From CAVVJA01 sp963779485 (lineage in GTDB: Bacteria > Actinomycetota > Actinomycetes > Mycobacteriales > Jatrophihabitantaceae), in the NCBI GenBank assembly GCA_963779485.1, contig CAVZYJ010000004.1:1-64000 (forward strand): 64,000 bases of DNA, given 5' to 3'. The notes beneath the pieces are model-generated. The model saw only the letters and a list, made by a program, of their open reading frames with translations. It made no database searches and was not told the DNA's origin. The position numbers and the translations under genes are program-made. Of this stretch, positions 36,260 to 45,020 are shown in pieces (position 1 is the stretch's first letter; every line of letters begins with the position of its first letter).

Positions 36260-36721
36260 ATGCCAGTCGACTCCGACCTCGCTGCCCGGCTGCGGGCCCG
36301 CGGCCTGCGCATGACGCCGCAACGGGACGAGGTGCTCCAAGCCGTCCGCCGACTCCGGCATGCGACGCCGGAGCAGGTCAGTGCGGCCGTGCCCGATGTC
36401 GACCTCACCACGGTCTATCGCACCCTCGAGCTGCTCGAGGAGATCGGGCTGGTGCGCCATACCCATCTGGGCCACGGCGCCCCGTCGTTCCGGCCGGCCG
36501 ACGACGACCACGTGCACGTGGTCTGCCACACCTGCGGCAGCGTGGTCGACGCTCCGCAGGACCTGACCGACGCCTTGGCCCTGCGCCTGGAGCGCGAGCA
36601 GGGATTCGTCCTCGACCGCGCCCACTTCACGGTCTTCGGCCGGTGCCAGGATTGCGTCGCCACGCGGCCGGGCGGATCCGAGCGAGCCGCCGCTCATGAT
36701 CATGCCGCGGTGGGCCGATGA
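36260..36721 (+). CDS. Fur-family metal-dependent regulator
   Basis: About 153 residues. The N-terminal winged helix contains GLRMTPQRDEVLQA and TTVYRTLELLEEIGLV. The dimer domain has the HVHVVCHTCG motif and a second CQDC pair, giving the structural zinc site. It could be Fur, Zur or PerR; metal specificity cannot be set from these residues alone. The stop overlaps the ygfZ start in ATGA. The divergent partner is the PabC-like gene. Confidence 0.88.
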   Translation: MPVDSDLAARLRARGLRMTPQRDEVLQAVRRLRHATPEQVSAAVPDVDLTTVYRTLELLEEIGLVRHTHLGHGAPSFRPADDDHVHVVCHTCGSVVDAPQDLTDALALRLEREQGFVLDRAHFTVFGRCQDCVATRPGGSERAAAHDHAAVGR

Positions 36722-37713
36722 GCTCCGGCGTGAGTTGGCCCGCCGCCATCGCGGCGGTCGGTGTGGACGCCGGCGTCCCTTGGCACTACGGCGACCCGAT
36801 GCGTGAGCAGCGACTGATGGAGACCGCGGCCGGTGTGATCGATCGCAGCAATCGGCCGGTGCTGATGGTTTCCGGGCCCGACCGATTGCCCTGGCTGCAT
36901 TCCATCTGCTCGCAGCACCTCAGCAACTTGGCCGACGGGGAGTCAACCGAAGCGCTCGTCCTCTCGCCCCATGGACACGTCGAGCAGCACTGGCAGCTCA
37001 CCGATCGGGACGGCGCGGTATGGCTGGATGTCGAGCCCGGCATGGGCGATGACGCCCTGGCCTACCTGGAGAAGATGCGCTTCCTCAAGCGGGTCGAGCC
37101 CACCGATGTCTCCGAGGAGTGGGCCGTCGTCGGCCTGGTCGGGCCGGCCGCGGATGCGGTCCTGCTGGCCGCAGGCCACATCCCGCCGATCACCGGCGCG
37201 ACCGCGGTGCCCGGTGGCGGCTTCGCCCGCCGAACGCCGTGGGGTGACGTCGACCTTGTTGTCCCCCGACGACGCGTAGCGGACCAGATGGCCGAGCTGG
37301 TGGCGGCGGGAGCCGCGCCGGTCGGGCTGTGGGCCTACGAAGCCAAGCGGGTCGAGGCGACCCGGCCGCGGCTGCGGTTCGAAACCGATCATCGGACGAT
37401 CCCCCACGAGGTCGGCTGGATAGGCAGCGCCGTCCATCTGGACAAGGGGTGCTACCGGGGCCAGGAGACGGTGGCGCGCGTGCAGAATCTCGGCCGGCCG
37501 CCCCGCCGACTCGTTCTCGTGCATCTGGCCGGCGAATCCGATGTGCTGCCGGAAAGGGGAACGCCGGTCGAGTTCGCCGGCCGCTCGGTCGGCTTCTTGG
37601 GGACCGCCGTGCACCACCACGAGCTCGGCCCGGTGGCCTTGGCGGTGATCAAGCGGTCGATCGCCGACGACGCCCAGCTGACCGTCGCCGGCACGCTGGC
37701 CGCGATCGCCTGA
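36718..37713 (+). CDS. ygfZ: Folate-binding protein YgfZ
   Basis: About 331 residues, GcvT-like. The YgfZ signature K-G-C-Y-x-G-Q-E is seen near residues 242-249 (KGCYRGQETVARVQNLG). YgfZ binds tetrahydrofolate and helps repair or assemble some iron-sulfur enzymes. The start overlaps the Fur gene (ATGA), so the two are translationally coupled, a link to iron control. It is followed closely by the dispersed hairpin repeat. Confidence 0.92.
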   Translation: MSSGVSWPAAIAAVGVDAGVPWHYGDPMREQRLMETAAGVIDRSNRPVLMVSGPDRLPWLHSICSQHLSNLADGESTEALVLSPHGHVEQHWQLTDRDGAVWLDVEPGMGDDALAYLEKMRFLKRVEPTDVSEEWAVVGLVGPAADAVLLAAGHIPPITGATAVPGGGFARRTPWGDVDLVVPRRRVADQMAELVAAGAAPVGLWAYEAKRVEATRPRLRFETDHRTIPHEVGWIGSAVHLDKGCYRGQETVARVQNLGRPPRRLVLVHLAGESDVLPERGTPVEFAGRSVGFLGTAVHHHELGPVALAVIKRSIADDAQLTVAGTLAAIA

Positions 37714-37744
37714 TCGCACCCCCGGGCACCCCTTGCCCCGCTGA

Positions 37745-37789
37745 TGATCTTGGGCTTATCGTCGCCCCGCAGCCGTAAGTCCAAGATCA
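37745..37789. repeat. Dispersed hairpin repeat, copy B
   Basis: TGATCTTGGGCTTA at 37745-37758 pairs with TAAGTCCAAGATCA at 37776-37789 with one G-T wobble. It overlaps the 3' end of the MMPL gene, so it encodes the last few residues of that protein. Confidence 0.8.
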
Positions 37790-40011
37790 CGACCAGTGAC
37801 GGCGGGCGGCAACTCGTCGTCGGGAGGTTCGACGGAGACGCGCGGCGTTATCCGAGCGAGCCAGGACGGGTAGTACCAGTTCCATCGGCCGAGCAGATGC
37901 ATGACCGACGGCACCAGCACCGTCCGCAAGACGAAGGCGTCGATGAAGATCGCGCTGGCCAGGCCGAGGCCGATGAGCTTGACCACCCGGTTGTCGCCGA
38001 GCACGAATCCACCGAACACCGCGATCATGATGATCGCCGCGGCGGTGATGATGCCGCCGGTCTCTCGCTGGCCGACCGTGATGGCTCGCTCGTTGTCGTG
38101 GCTGTGCACCCACTCCTCGTGCATTCGGCTGACCAGGAAGACCTGGTAATCCATCGACAGGCCGAAGAGGATGGCGAAGAACAGCACGGGCGCGAAGGCC
38201 TCGATCGGGCCGCCTCGACCGATGCCCAACACCTCCGAGCCCCAACCCCACTGGAAGATCGCCACGATGACCCCGAAGGACGCCGACGCCGCGAACAGGT
38301 TCATCAGCGCGGCGGTTAGGGGTATGAGCAGGCTTCGGAACGCGATCATGAGCAACAGAAACGAGAGCAGAACTACCGCGCCGATGAACAACGGCATCTT
38401 GCTCGCCAGCACATGGGTGAAGTCGGTGTAGACGGCCGTCTGGCCGTAGACGTAAACGTGGTCCGACGTGCCCCGGTAGATCGCGGGCAGCACGTCGCTT
38501 CGCAGCGTCCGGACCAGCTGCGTGGTCTTGGCGTCCTGCGGCGACGTGATCGACTTGATGGACACCAGGCTGATCCGGTCGGTGAGCGGCCGGGGCGTTA
38601 CGAACACGCCGGTCGGATCCACATTCGGCACGTTCCGGACCGCGGCGGCGACCCGCTCTGCGGTCGCTTGAACCTGCGGGCCGTTGACGACGAGGGTGAG
38701 CGTCGAGTTGTACCCGACTCCGAAGCCCTGCGCGATCAGGTCGTACCCCTTGCGGGTAGTCGTGCCCGCCGGGTCATTTCCTTGGTCGGCGTGGCCCATG
38801 CGCATCGAGAAGAAGGGAATGGCCAGCACGACGATCAGTCCGGTGGCGAGGGCGCCGAGGAGAGCTTTGCGCCGCGCCACAAGATCTGACCATCGGGCCC
38901 AGAATCCGATGCGCGGCGATGGCGTGTAGGTACCGGCCCGAATCGCCCGACGTTGCCTACGAGGAAGCACGGTGAGACCGAGAAAGCTCAGCAATGCCGG
39001 AAGCAACGTGAGCGAGGCGATCATGGTCAGGCTGACGGCGACGGCAACTCCGATCGCCATGCCATAGAAGAAGCTCACGCCGAGGGCGATCAGCCCGAGC
39101 ATGGCGATGCACACCGTAGTGCCGGCGAACAGGACGGCCCGCCCGGAGGTGTTGACGGCGAGCGTTATCGAGTCGGGGATACTCATCCCGTTCAGCAGGT
39201 TGCGGCGGTGCCTCGTCACGATGAACAGGGCGTAGTCGATGCCCACCCCGATCACCATGAGCTCCGCCAGCTGCGGCGTCACCGTGGACACGTTCATGAC
39301 GTGGCTCAGTAAGGCAATCACGCCGAGCCCGCTGACCAGTGCCGCAACGGCGCTCGCGAGCGGCAACGCCACCGCCCCGACCGTCCGGAAGACGACGGCA
39401 AGGATGATGAACGCCGCGATGAAGCCCAGCAACTCCGGCGAGATTCCGCCCGCCGACGATCGTTGCCCGGCGAACGCGTCGCCGGTGAACTCGATCTCGA
39501 CGCCGCGGCTGTCGAGCTTGCGCAGCGTGTCGTAGACGCGATTGATGGCGCTCTGGTCGTAGGCGCCACCGCCGGCGAAGGTGATATTGACAATCGCGAT
39601 GCTCGGGTCCTTCGGGGCGATGAGCCGGTGGTTGGCCGCTGCCGCTTGCAACGTCCCGGGCCCGGCGCAGTTCATACCGCCCCACGGCGTCGATATCTCG
39701 ACGACCTTGGATCTCGGGTTGCAGACGCCTTCGAGCGCCGGCACGACGCCGGCCGGAGGTGACGCCATGTGCCCGTCCTTGACGTGCAGCACCATGTTGC
39801 CGTCGATCCCGTTCTGACTGTCGAGGCCACTGGTCCGCAACAGCGTGGAGACGGTCTCGGTTTCCGTGCCGGGGAGCTTGAACTCGTCCTTGTAGTTCGC
39901 GCCGCCGAGCGATCCGGCGACGGCCTGGGTTCCGAGGATGAACACCAGCCAGCCGGCGATGACCCACCAACGATGTCGGATCGCGAACTGAGCGAGGTTG
40001 CGCACTGACAT
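37756..40011 (-). CDS. MMPL/RND family membrane transporter
   Basis: About 751 residues from the ATG at 40011 (a longer start at 40215 is possible but adds an uncharacteristic tail). It has two repeats of five to six membrane helices with large extracytoplasmic loops. The conserved GxxxDY of the family appears as VGIGVDYALFIVTR in the first half and FGLSMDYQVFLVSR in the second. MMPL proteins export lipids or drugs across the actinobacterial envelope. The C-terminus is modified by the hairpin repeat. Neighbouring genes give no substrate clue. Confidence 0.9.
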   Translation of the reverse strand: MSVRNLAQFAIRHRWWVIAGWLVFILGTQAVAGSLGGANYKDEFKLPGTETETVSTLLRTSGLDSQNGIDGNMVLHVKDGHMASPPAGVVPALEGVCNPRSKVVEISTPWGGMNCAGPGTLQAAAANHRLIAPKDPSIAIVNITFAGGGAYDQSAINRVYDTLRKLDSRGVEIEFTGDAFAGQRSSAGGISPELLGFIAAFIILAVVFRTVGAVALPLASAVAALVSGLGVIALLSHVMNVSTVTPQLAELMVIGVGIDYALFIVTRHRRNLLNGMSIPDSITLAVNTSGRAVLFAGTTVCIAMLGLIALGVSFFYGMAIGVAVAVSLTMIASLTLLPALLSFLGLTVLPRRQRRAIRAGTYTPSPRIGFWARWSDLVARRKALLGALATGLIVVLAIPFFSMRMGHADQGNDPAGTTTRKGYDLIAQGFGVGYNSTLTLVVNGPQVQATAERVAAAVRNVPNVDPTGVFVTPRPLTDRISLVSIKSITSPQDAKTTQLVRTLRSDVLPAIYRGTSDHVYVYGQTAVYTDFTHVLASKMPLFIGAVVLLSFLLLMIAFRSLLIPLTAALMNLFAASASFGVIVAIFQWGWGSEVLGIGRGGPIEAFAPVLFFAILFGLSMDYQVFLVSRMHEEWVHSHDNERAITVGQRETGGIITAAAIIMIAVFGGFVLGDNRVVKLIGLGLASAIFIDAFVLRTVLVPSVMHLLGRWNWYYPSWLARITPRVSVEPPDDELPPAVTGRDLGLTAAGRR

Positions 40012-40213
40012 CTCCGGGGTCGGTACGGCTGCGTCTGATCTGCGAGCTTGCCCTGGGCGCCCAGTTCGGCCGTCTCGGCTCTCAGGCGCCTGACAGCCGT
40101 CCACAGCCAGTTCCTCACTGGAGCGGGTCAGATGCTTGAACCGTTGACTATGTGCCCGCGTATGTAGCGGTGACACCGATGTCGGCCTACGGACGACTTC
40201 CGCGAGGAGCAGC

Positions 40214-40747
40214 ATGCCCGCCGATCACTACCTCACCCGCCGCACCGTGCTCTACGCGAGCGGCGCCGGAGCGGCTGGCCTGTGTGCCTTCGTGCTCACC
40301 GGCTGCAATTCGGGCTCGTCCTCGGCGTCGACGACGACCTCTGCCGCCGCGACGAGCGCCGCGGCCCCGCCGATGTCGAACCCGGCGAGCAGCACGGCGA
40401 CCAGCAGCACGGCCCGCGCAAGCGGAGGGACGTCAGCGTCCTCGAGCGCCCGTGGCAAGCAGGTGGCGAAGGTCAGCGACATTCCGGTCGGCGGATCGAT
40501 CTCGGCCACGCTTGACGGCAAGCCGATCATTCTGGCTCAGCCAACGGCGGGCCAGATCGTCGCGTTCACCGCGATCTGCACCCACCAGGGCTGCACCGTC
40601 AATCCGGCGGGCGCGATCCTGGAATGCCCGTGCCACGGCTCCACCTTCGACGCGTTCACCGGCCAGAACACTGGTGGTCCCGCCCCGAGCCCGCTGGCCG
40701 CCATCCCGGTGACGGTGTCCGGCGGAGCGGTGCTTGCAGGCTCATGA
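40214..40747 (+). CDS. Rieske [2Fe-2S] lipoprotein with Tat-type signal
   Basis: The N-terminus has a twin-arginine pair (LTRRTVLYASG) and a lipobox LTGC with Cys31. Residues about 32-85 are a Ser/Thr/Ala linker. The Rieske ligands are CTH-x-x-C (Cys122, His124) and CPCHG (Cys138, His141), with the disulfide cysteines Cys127 and Cys140. It is probably an extracytoplasmic electron-transfer protein. It lies divergent from the MMPL transporter; there is no obvious partner oxidase in the window. Confidence 0.9.
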   Translation: MPADHYLTRRTVLYASGAGAAGLCAFVLTGCNSGSSSASTTTSAAATSAAAPPMSNPASSTATSSTARASGGTSASSSARGKQVAKVSDIPVGGSISATLDGKPIILAQPTAGQIVAFTAICTHQGCTVNPAGAILECPCHGSTFDAFTGQNTGGPAPSPLAAIPVTVSGGAVLAGS

Positions 40748-40852
40748 CCGGGACGCCGTCCCAACCGCCGCGCTGAGCGTCCACGCGCAGTGTGACGCGC
40801 GCCGCTAGCCGTCTGCTTGCACCTGCTAGCGGGCGCGCAGCACACTGGACAG

Positions 40853-41287
40853 GTGAATGTCGACGGCTCGCGGGAGGAGGGGCGGCGCGGAACCGGCCTC
40901 GGCGCCTTCATCCGCGAACAGCGGGAGATCGCCCAGGTCTCGCTGCGCCAGCTGGCCAAGGTGGCGGGCGTTTCCAACCCGTACCTGTCGCAGATCGAAC
41001 GGGGATTGCGCAAGCCGAGCGCCGACATCTTGCAGCAGATCGCGCGGGGACTGCGGATCTCGGCGGAGCAGCTCTACGTTCAGGCCGGATTTCTGGAGAC
41101 CCGGCCCGGCGATCCCGAGCTGGTAGCGGCCATCCTGGCCGACACTGGCCTGGCCGAGCGGCAGAAGCAGGCGCTCATCGACATCTACGAGGCGTTTCGC
41201 CGCGAGAACGTGCAGCTCAACAAGGAGCGCACCGATACGACCACGCCCGAGCCGGATGGTGGGCGCTTGTCAGGGAACATGAGGTGA
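40853..41287 (+). CDS. XRE-family helix-turn-helix regulator
   Basis: About 144 residues. The HTH reads SLRQLAKVAGVSNPYLSQIERGLRKPS, and the C-terminal part is an amphipathic helix. The GTG at 40853 is preceded by CACACT at 6 nt, a possible leaderless box. The stop is 5 nt from the hbhA-like gene, and M. tuberculosis Rv0474-Rv0475 shows the same pair, so it is probably a local regulator of the HbhA gene. Confidence 0.88.
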   Translation: MNVDGSREEGRRGTGLGAFIREQREIAQVSLRQLAKVAGVSNPYLSQIERGLRKPSADILQQIARGLRISAEQLYVQAGFLETRPGDPELVAAILADTGLAERQKQALIDIYEAFRRENVQLNKERTDTTTPEPDGGRLSGNMR

Positions 41288-41292
41288 AGCAC

Positions 41293-41844
41293 ATGTCGAT
41301 CACTAGTGACGTCAAGGGATATGCGGACGCGGCGGTGGAGCAGGGCAAGCAGGTCGTAGACCTGGCCCAAGCCCGGCTGGCGAAGTCCGCGAACGAGGCG
41401 GCCAAGCTGGCTGACCTGGACGCAGTCAAGGGCACCGTTGGCGGCTACCTCGCCCAGGCCAAATCGGCCACCGGCGCGGTCGCTGGCAAGGCGGATGAGC
41501 TCGTCAACGACCTGAAGAAGGACCCGCGCGTAGCCCGGGCCCTCGACGAGGCCGAGTTGGTGGCGGCCACGGTCGTCGAAACGATGAAGGAGAAGGTCGT
41601 CGCGCCGGCATTGACGCTGCTCGGCCGCCGGCCGGCCGCGCCTTCTCGAAGGACGCCCCGCCAGCCGACCAAGGCGGCCGGGCCGAAGCGCACGAGGACG
41701 CAGAAGACGGCCGCGGCCAGCAAGGCGCCGGCCCGGAAAAGCGCGGCGACCAAAGCCCCGGCGAGCAAGGCCCCGGCGACCAAGGGGCGGCCCTCGACGT
41801 CAGCTACGGCCAAGCGGACCCCGGCCAAGCCGACGCAAAGCTGA
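41293..41844 (+). CDS. hbhA: HbhA-like heparin-binding hemagglutinin protein
   Basis: 183 residues: an N-terminal coiled-coil domain with Ala/Lys/Asp heptads (about 1-110), then a disordered tail rich in Lys, Ala, Pro and Thr (about 120-183), like the methylated C-terminal repeats of HbhA. In mycobacteria it is a surface adhesin for heparan sulfate, and the same domain binds lipids and nucleic acids. GAGGTG 5 nt before the ATG serves as ribosome binding site. Operon position after the XRE regulator supports the call. Confidence 0.82.
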   Translation: MSITSDVKGYADAAVEQGKQVVDLAQARLAKSANEAAKLADLDAVKGTVGGYLAQAKSATGAVAGKADELVNDLKKDPRVARALDEAELVAATVVETMKEKVVAPALTLLGRRPAAPSRRTPRQPTKAAGPKRTRTQKTAAASKAPARKSAATKAPASKAPATKGRPSTSATAKRTPAKPTQS

Positions 41845-41870
41845 ACCGGACCTGAGTAACGCCGTCCCAG

Positions 41871-41914
41871 ACCGACTGTCCCGTACCGCACCACCGGTGC
41901 GGGACAGGTTCGGT
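41871..41914 (+). terminator. Hairpin terminator after the hbhA-like gene
   Basis: CTGTCCCG at 41876-41880/881-883 pairs with CGGGACAG at 41900-41907, extended by ACCGA/TCGGT outside. A T5 run follows at 41923-41927, which makes a rho-independent terminator plausible; the same bases contain the promoter of the next gene. Confidence 0.55.
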
Positions 41915-41917
41915 CGC

Positions 41918-41923
41918 TAGGCT
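41918..41923 (+). promoter_or_regulatory. Leaderless -10 box TAGGCT for the DUF2516 gene
   Basis: The box is followed by seven bases and the ATG at 41931. Confidence 0.5.
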
Positions 41924-41930
41924 TTTTGCC

Positions 41931-42227
41931 ATGCGCGTGCTGTTCGAGACGCAGCTCTGGGTGGACCGCGTCCTGTTCTGGGGTCTGGTGGTGCTCCGCG
42001 CCTGGGCGGTTGCGGACTGTGCGGTGCGCAAGGCGGCCGCGTTTCCCGCCGCGAACAAGCTCACCAAGCCGGCCTGGCTGGCGATCCTCATCGTCGGCGG
42101 CGTTCTCGGTTCGGTGTTCTCCTACCCGCTGAATCTGCTGTCCCTCGCGTCCGTGGTCGCGGCCGTGGTGTACCTCGCCGATGTGCGCCCTGCCGTCCGC
42201 GAGGTATCCGGCGGGAGCCGCTGGTAG
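41931..42227 (+). CDS. DUF2516 membrane protein
   Basis: 98 residues with three hydrophobic segments (about 10-30, 47-66, 68-88) and the motif LFETQLWVDRVLFWGLV. It matches the DUF2516 protein found next to hbhA in mycobacteria (Rv0476). The function is unknown. It begins at a leaderless-type promoter placed inside the hbhA terminator region, so it can be transcribed independently. Confidence 0.8.
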   Translation: MRVLFETQLWVDRVLFWGLVVLRAWAVADCAVRKAAAFPAANKLTKPAWLAILIVGGVLGSVFSYPLNLLSLASVVAAVVYLADVRPAVREVSGGSRW

Positions 42228-42278
42228 CTCGCCTCTGAGCAATCCCGGTCGGCAGTACGGCTCACCGGCACCATGCTC

Positions 42279-42326
42279 GTGATCTTGGACTTGTCGTCGT
42301 CCGAGGGCATGTAAGTCCAAGATCAC
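42279..42326. repeat. Dispersed hairpin repeat, copy C
   Basis: GTGATCTTGGACTT (42279-42292) and AAGTCCAAGATCAC (42313-42326) are exact reverse complements with a 20-nt loop. It is between two genes on the same strand, so it is not placed only at convergent ends. Confidence 0.85.
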
Positions 42327-42449
42327 AACGCTGACCGGCGGTCGTGCCGCAGCACTGGCTCACGATGAGCCTTATCTTGAGGTCGTGTCAGCGGGACTCG
42401 CACCAGTGGCCGGGCACACGCGGGCGTCTCCCCGGGCGCTGGGCCAACG

Positions 42450-43595
42450 GTGGCTGACGGCGTGATCGACGATATCGCGATCGCCCGATGGCGGTTGCGC
42501 AGCCAGCATCTGGTCACACCCTTCGCCGGATCCGCGCACGACGCGATCCGATCCTTGCTGGCGGTGCAGGCGGAGAACCCGGGCCAGACGGCTTGGGCGG
42601 TGGCCGCACGCACTCGAGGCCGGGATCCATCCGACCTGGCGACGCTCCTCGACGACGGTGCCGTGCTCCGCACGCATGTGCTGCGACCGACCTGGCACTT
42701 CGTCTGCGCGGACGACGTCGCCTGGTTGCTCGACCTGACCGGACCGCGAGTGCAACGCGTGACCGGCCAGCAGTTGCGGGCCGTGCACGGGCTCGACGAC
42801 CGCGCGATCGAGCGGGCGATGTCCGTTGTAGTCGACTCGATAGGCGACGGCGGCGAGCTCACCCGAGCCCAGTTGGGCGAAGAGCTGATGTCGCGGGGGG
42901 TCGAGCAGCGTTCGCCTGCCGCCGGCGGCGGCCAATTCCTCATGATCCTGCTTGCCCACACCGAGTTGGCCGGGCTGATATGCAGCGGTCGCCGGATCGA
43001 CGGTGAGCACACCTACGCGCTGCTCGCCGACCGCGCCCCGACCGCGCGCCGGCTCGATCGAGACGAGGCCTTGGGCGAACTCGCGCTGCGCTATGCCGGC
43101 GGCCATGGACCCGTCACCGACCGCGATCTGGCCTACTGGGCAAGCCTCACGCTCGGCGACGCCCGCCGTGGCCTGGAGATGATGCGAGACCAGCTGGAGC
43201 GCTACGACCACGAGGGCCGGACCTATTGGCACGCCGCCCGCGAAGCGCCACCGGCGGATCGGTGCCGGATGCAGCCGCGTGCGCATCTGTTGCAGATCCT
43301 CGACGAGTGCTACCGCGGATACCAGGACTCCCGCTGGGTGCTCGATGCCGCCGGCATCGTGCCCCGATCCCGCGAGCTCGCGACGGGGATGGCGCTGGTC
43401 GACGGGCAGCTCGTGGCGATGGCGAGCCGAACCGTGAGCGCCGAGCGGGTACGGTTCGAGCTGCACCCGTACCGCCCGCTGAAGCCGGTCGAGATCGCCG
43501 CGCTGGAGGACGCCGCACAGCGCTACGGCGATTTCGTCGGCCGCGAACCGGAACTGGCGATCGAAGGAACCTCAGGCGCTCGTCGACGCCGGTGA
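42450..43595 (+). CDS. Winged-helix DNA-binding domain protein (HTH_42/AlkZ-related)
   Basis: 381 residues with the HTH_42 (PF06224-type) features: LLAVQAENPGQTAWAV near the N-terminus, the VLRPTWHFV strand, and a C-terminal R-x-R-F-E-L-H-P-Y region. Distant relatives include AlkZ-type DNA glycosylases, but the catalytic Gln motif is not obvious here, so glycosylase activity is uncertain. The start at GTG 42450 is chosen for reading frame and length. A hairpin repeat precedes it. Confidence 0.75.
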   Translation: MADGVIDDIAIARWRLRSQHLVTPFAGSAHDAIRSLLAVQAENPGQTAWAVAARTRGRDPSDLATLLDDGAVLRTHVLRPTWHFVCADDVAWLLDLTGPRVQRVTGQQLRAVHGLDDRAIERAMSVVVDSIGDGGELTRAQLGEELMSRGVEQRSPAAGGGQFLMILLAHTELAGLICSGRRIDGEHTYALLADRAPTARRLDRDEALGELALRYAGGHGPVTDRDLAYWASLTLGDARRGLEMMRDQLERYDHEGRTYWHAAREAPPADRCRMQPRAHLLQILDECYRGYQDSRWVLDAAGIVPRSRELATGMALVDGQLVAMASRTVSAERVRFELHPYRPLKPVEIAALEDAAQRYGDFVGREPELAIEGTSGARRRR

Positions 43596-43613
43596 TGAAC
43601 TCGTCGCCGCGGA

Positions 43614-44108
43614 TCAACGAAATGGCGGCCGGGTCTTGGTCCGATGGCTCGTGGGCAATCTGGGGTGGCGGGTGCGCTGGTCTGACGAGCCAACGGGCGA
43701 CGGAACGCTCGAAGACACCTTTGGCGCCGGCGGCGTGAGCATTGGGCTCCCGGTTGGTCGCGGCGGACTGGATGGCGTGGCCGTCGGACTTGTCGGCTGG
43801 TTCAGGGTGACCGGGCGGGTCGGGTAGTACCCGACGCTGGCGCCCTGCGTCGGTGGCGTCGGGCGGGCAGAGCTCGTCGGCTGGGTCGGTCCCGCAGCCG
43901 CTTGGCCCGGGGCGGGCGGGGGCGCCGACGGCACGGAATGTTTGGCGCTATCCAAGCTCGCCAGCACGACGGTGATGAGCCCGGCAACGAGCATGCAGGC
44001 GGCGACCGTAGTGAAGACGACGGTGGCCGCCTGTCTGAGCACCCGGCGCAGTAGCAGCTGATCGGCGACAGCAGCCAGTCTGCGATGTTTGCCCACGCCG
44101 TTCCTCAT
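43614..44108 (-). CDS. Secreted or membrane-anchored Pro/Thr/Ser-rich protein
   Basis: One membrane helix near the N-terminus (about residues 25-49) is followed by a long low-complexity Pro/Ser/Thr tail of about 110 residues. No domain is recognised. It ends close to the winged-helix gene on the other strand and is last in the second sigma factor operon. The start is at ATG 44108; an upstream ATG at 44234 is possible but adds unstructured sequence. The extension may be a cell-wall linker. Confidence 0.5.
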   Translation of the reverse strand: MRNGVGKHRRLAAVADQLLLRRVLRQAATVVFTTVAACMLVAGLITVVLASLDSAKHSVPSAPPPAPGQAAAGPTQPTSSARPTPPTQGASVGYYPTRPVTLNQPTSPTATPSSPPRPTGSPMLTPPAPKVSSSVPSPVGSSDQRTRHPRLPTSHRTKTRPPFR

Positions 44109-44237
44109 CAGGCCGCAGCCCCCGAGCGGGCCGCGCTGGGCAGCATAGCGATGGTCGCTTGGGTCCCGACCCTGACCCGGCTCCTCGCTCGGGCCTGGAG
44201 CCGTGGTCTGCCAGAGGGCGTCGAGGCCCGGCATCGA

Positions 44238-45020
44238 TCAGGACTGTCCCGACGCTGGCGGCGCGTCTGGTTCGCCGGTCCGGCGCGTGGGGGGAGTCTC
44301 ACCGGGCCAGGTGATCGGCGGCCCGAGGGGGTAGCTCTTGGGCGCGCTGGTCGGATGAGGATCAGCACGGAGCAGGGCGTCGCAGTAGGCGGCGACCTTG
44401 GTCTTGCCGCCGGCCGCCGTGACCAGGGCCGCGAAGACCGGATTGTCGATCCCGAGTCGAGCAATGCTCAGCGCGCGGGCTCGATAGGCGGTGCACAGGC
44501 TGCGCACCCACAGCGACGCCGCGGCCACCGGCGGGTGCGAAACGGGGACACTGCGCGACGGTGAAGGCGGTGGCGTGGTCGAGGTCGTGGCGGCGTGACT
44601 AGCCGACTTCGCCGTCTCGGACCTGGGTGCCGGGCGGGTGGCAGCCGGTGTCAGCTCTGCGACCGGGACGTTGGCTGACGCGGCCGGGCGCACCGGGGGG
44701 TTGGTCTGGGTGTGGGCACTAGCGGCCAGGGCGACCCCTCCGGTCGCGGCGGCCGCGAGCGCGGCGACGATGCCCAGCTTCGCGGCGAGCACCCTCTCCG
44801 ACAGACGCCTCCGGGCCGGCGGCACGACTGCGATCGTCGGTTCCAGGCGGGCCGCCTGGAACCGAATCATCGCTGCGGCTTCTCCGGCGAGTTCATTCGA
44901 ATCGGCCGGCCCTCTCGCGGCCGTGATGATCTCGGCCAGCTGCAGCGGCCCGGACGCCCGGCCGGTGAGGATCTCCTCGGCCTGCGCTTGGCTGAGCGTC
45001 AGTCCCTGGCGTGTAGTCAT
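44238..45020 (-). CDS. Membrane anti-sigma-like protein
   Basis: 260 residues: a cytoplasmic helical N-terminus (about 1-78), one membrane helix (about 82-104), and a Pro/Ser/Thr-rich extracytoplasmic part with two Cys near the C-terminus. The start overlaps the sigma factor stop by 4 nt. The arrangement is that of an ECF anti-sigma factor, but the zinc-binding HxxxCxxC is missing, so the mechanism could differ. The partner is the gene upstream. Confidence 0.65.
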   Translation of the reverse strand: MTTRQGLTLSQAQAEEILTGRASGPLQLAEIITAARGPADSNELAGEAAAMIRFQAARLEPTIAVVPPARRRLSERVLAAKLGIVAALAAAATGGVALAASAHTQTNPPVRPAASANVPVAELTPAATRPAPRSETAKSASHAATTSTTPPPSPSRSVPVSHPPVAAASLWVRSLCTAYRARALSIARLGIDNPVFAALVTAAGGKTKVAAYCDALLRADPHPTSAPKSYPLGPPITWPGETPPTRRTGEPDAPPASGQS

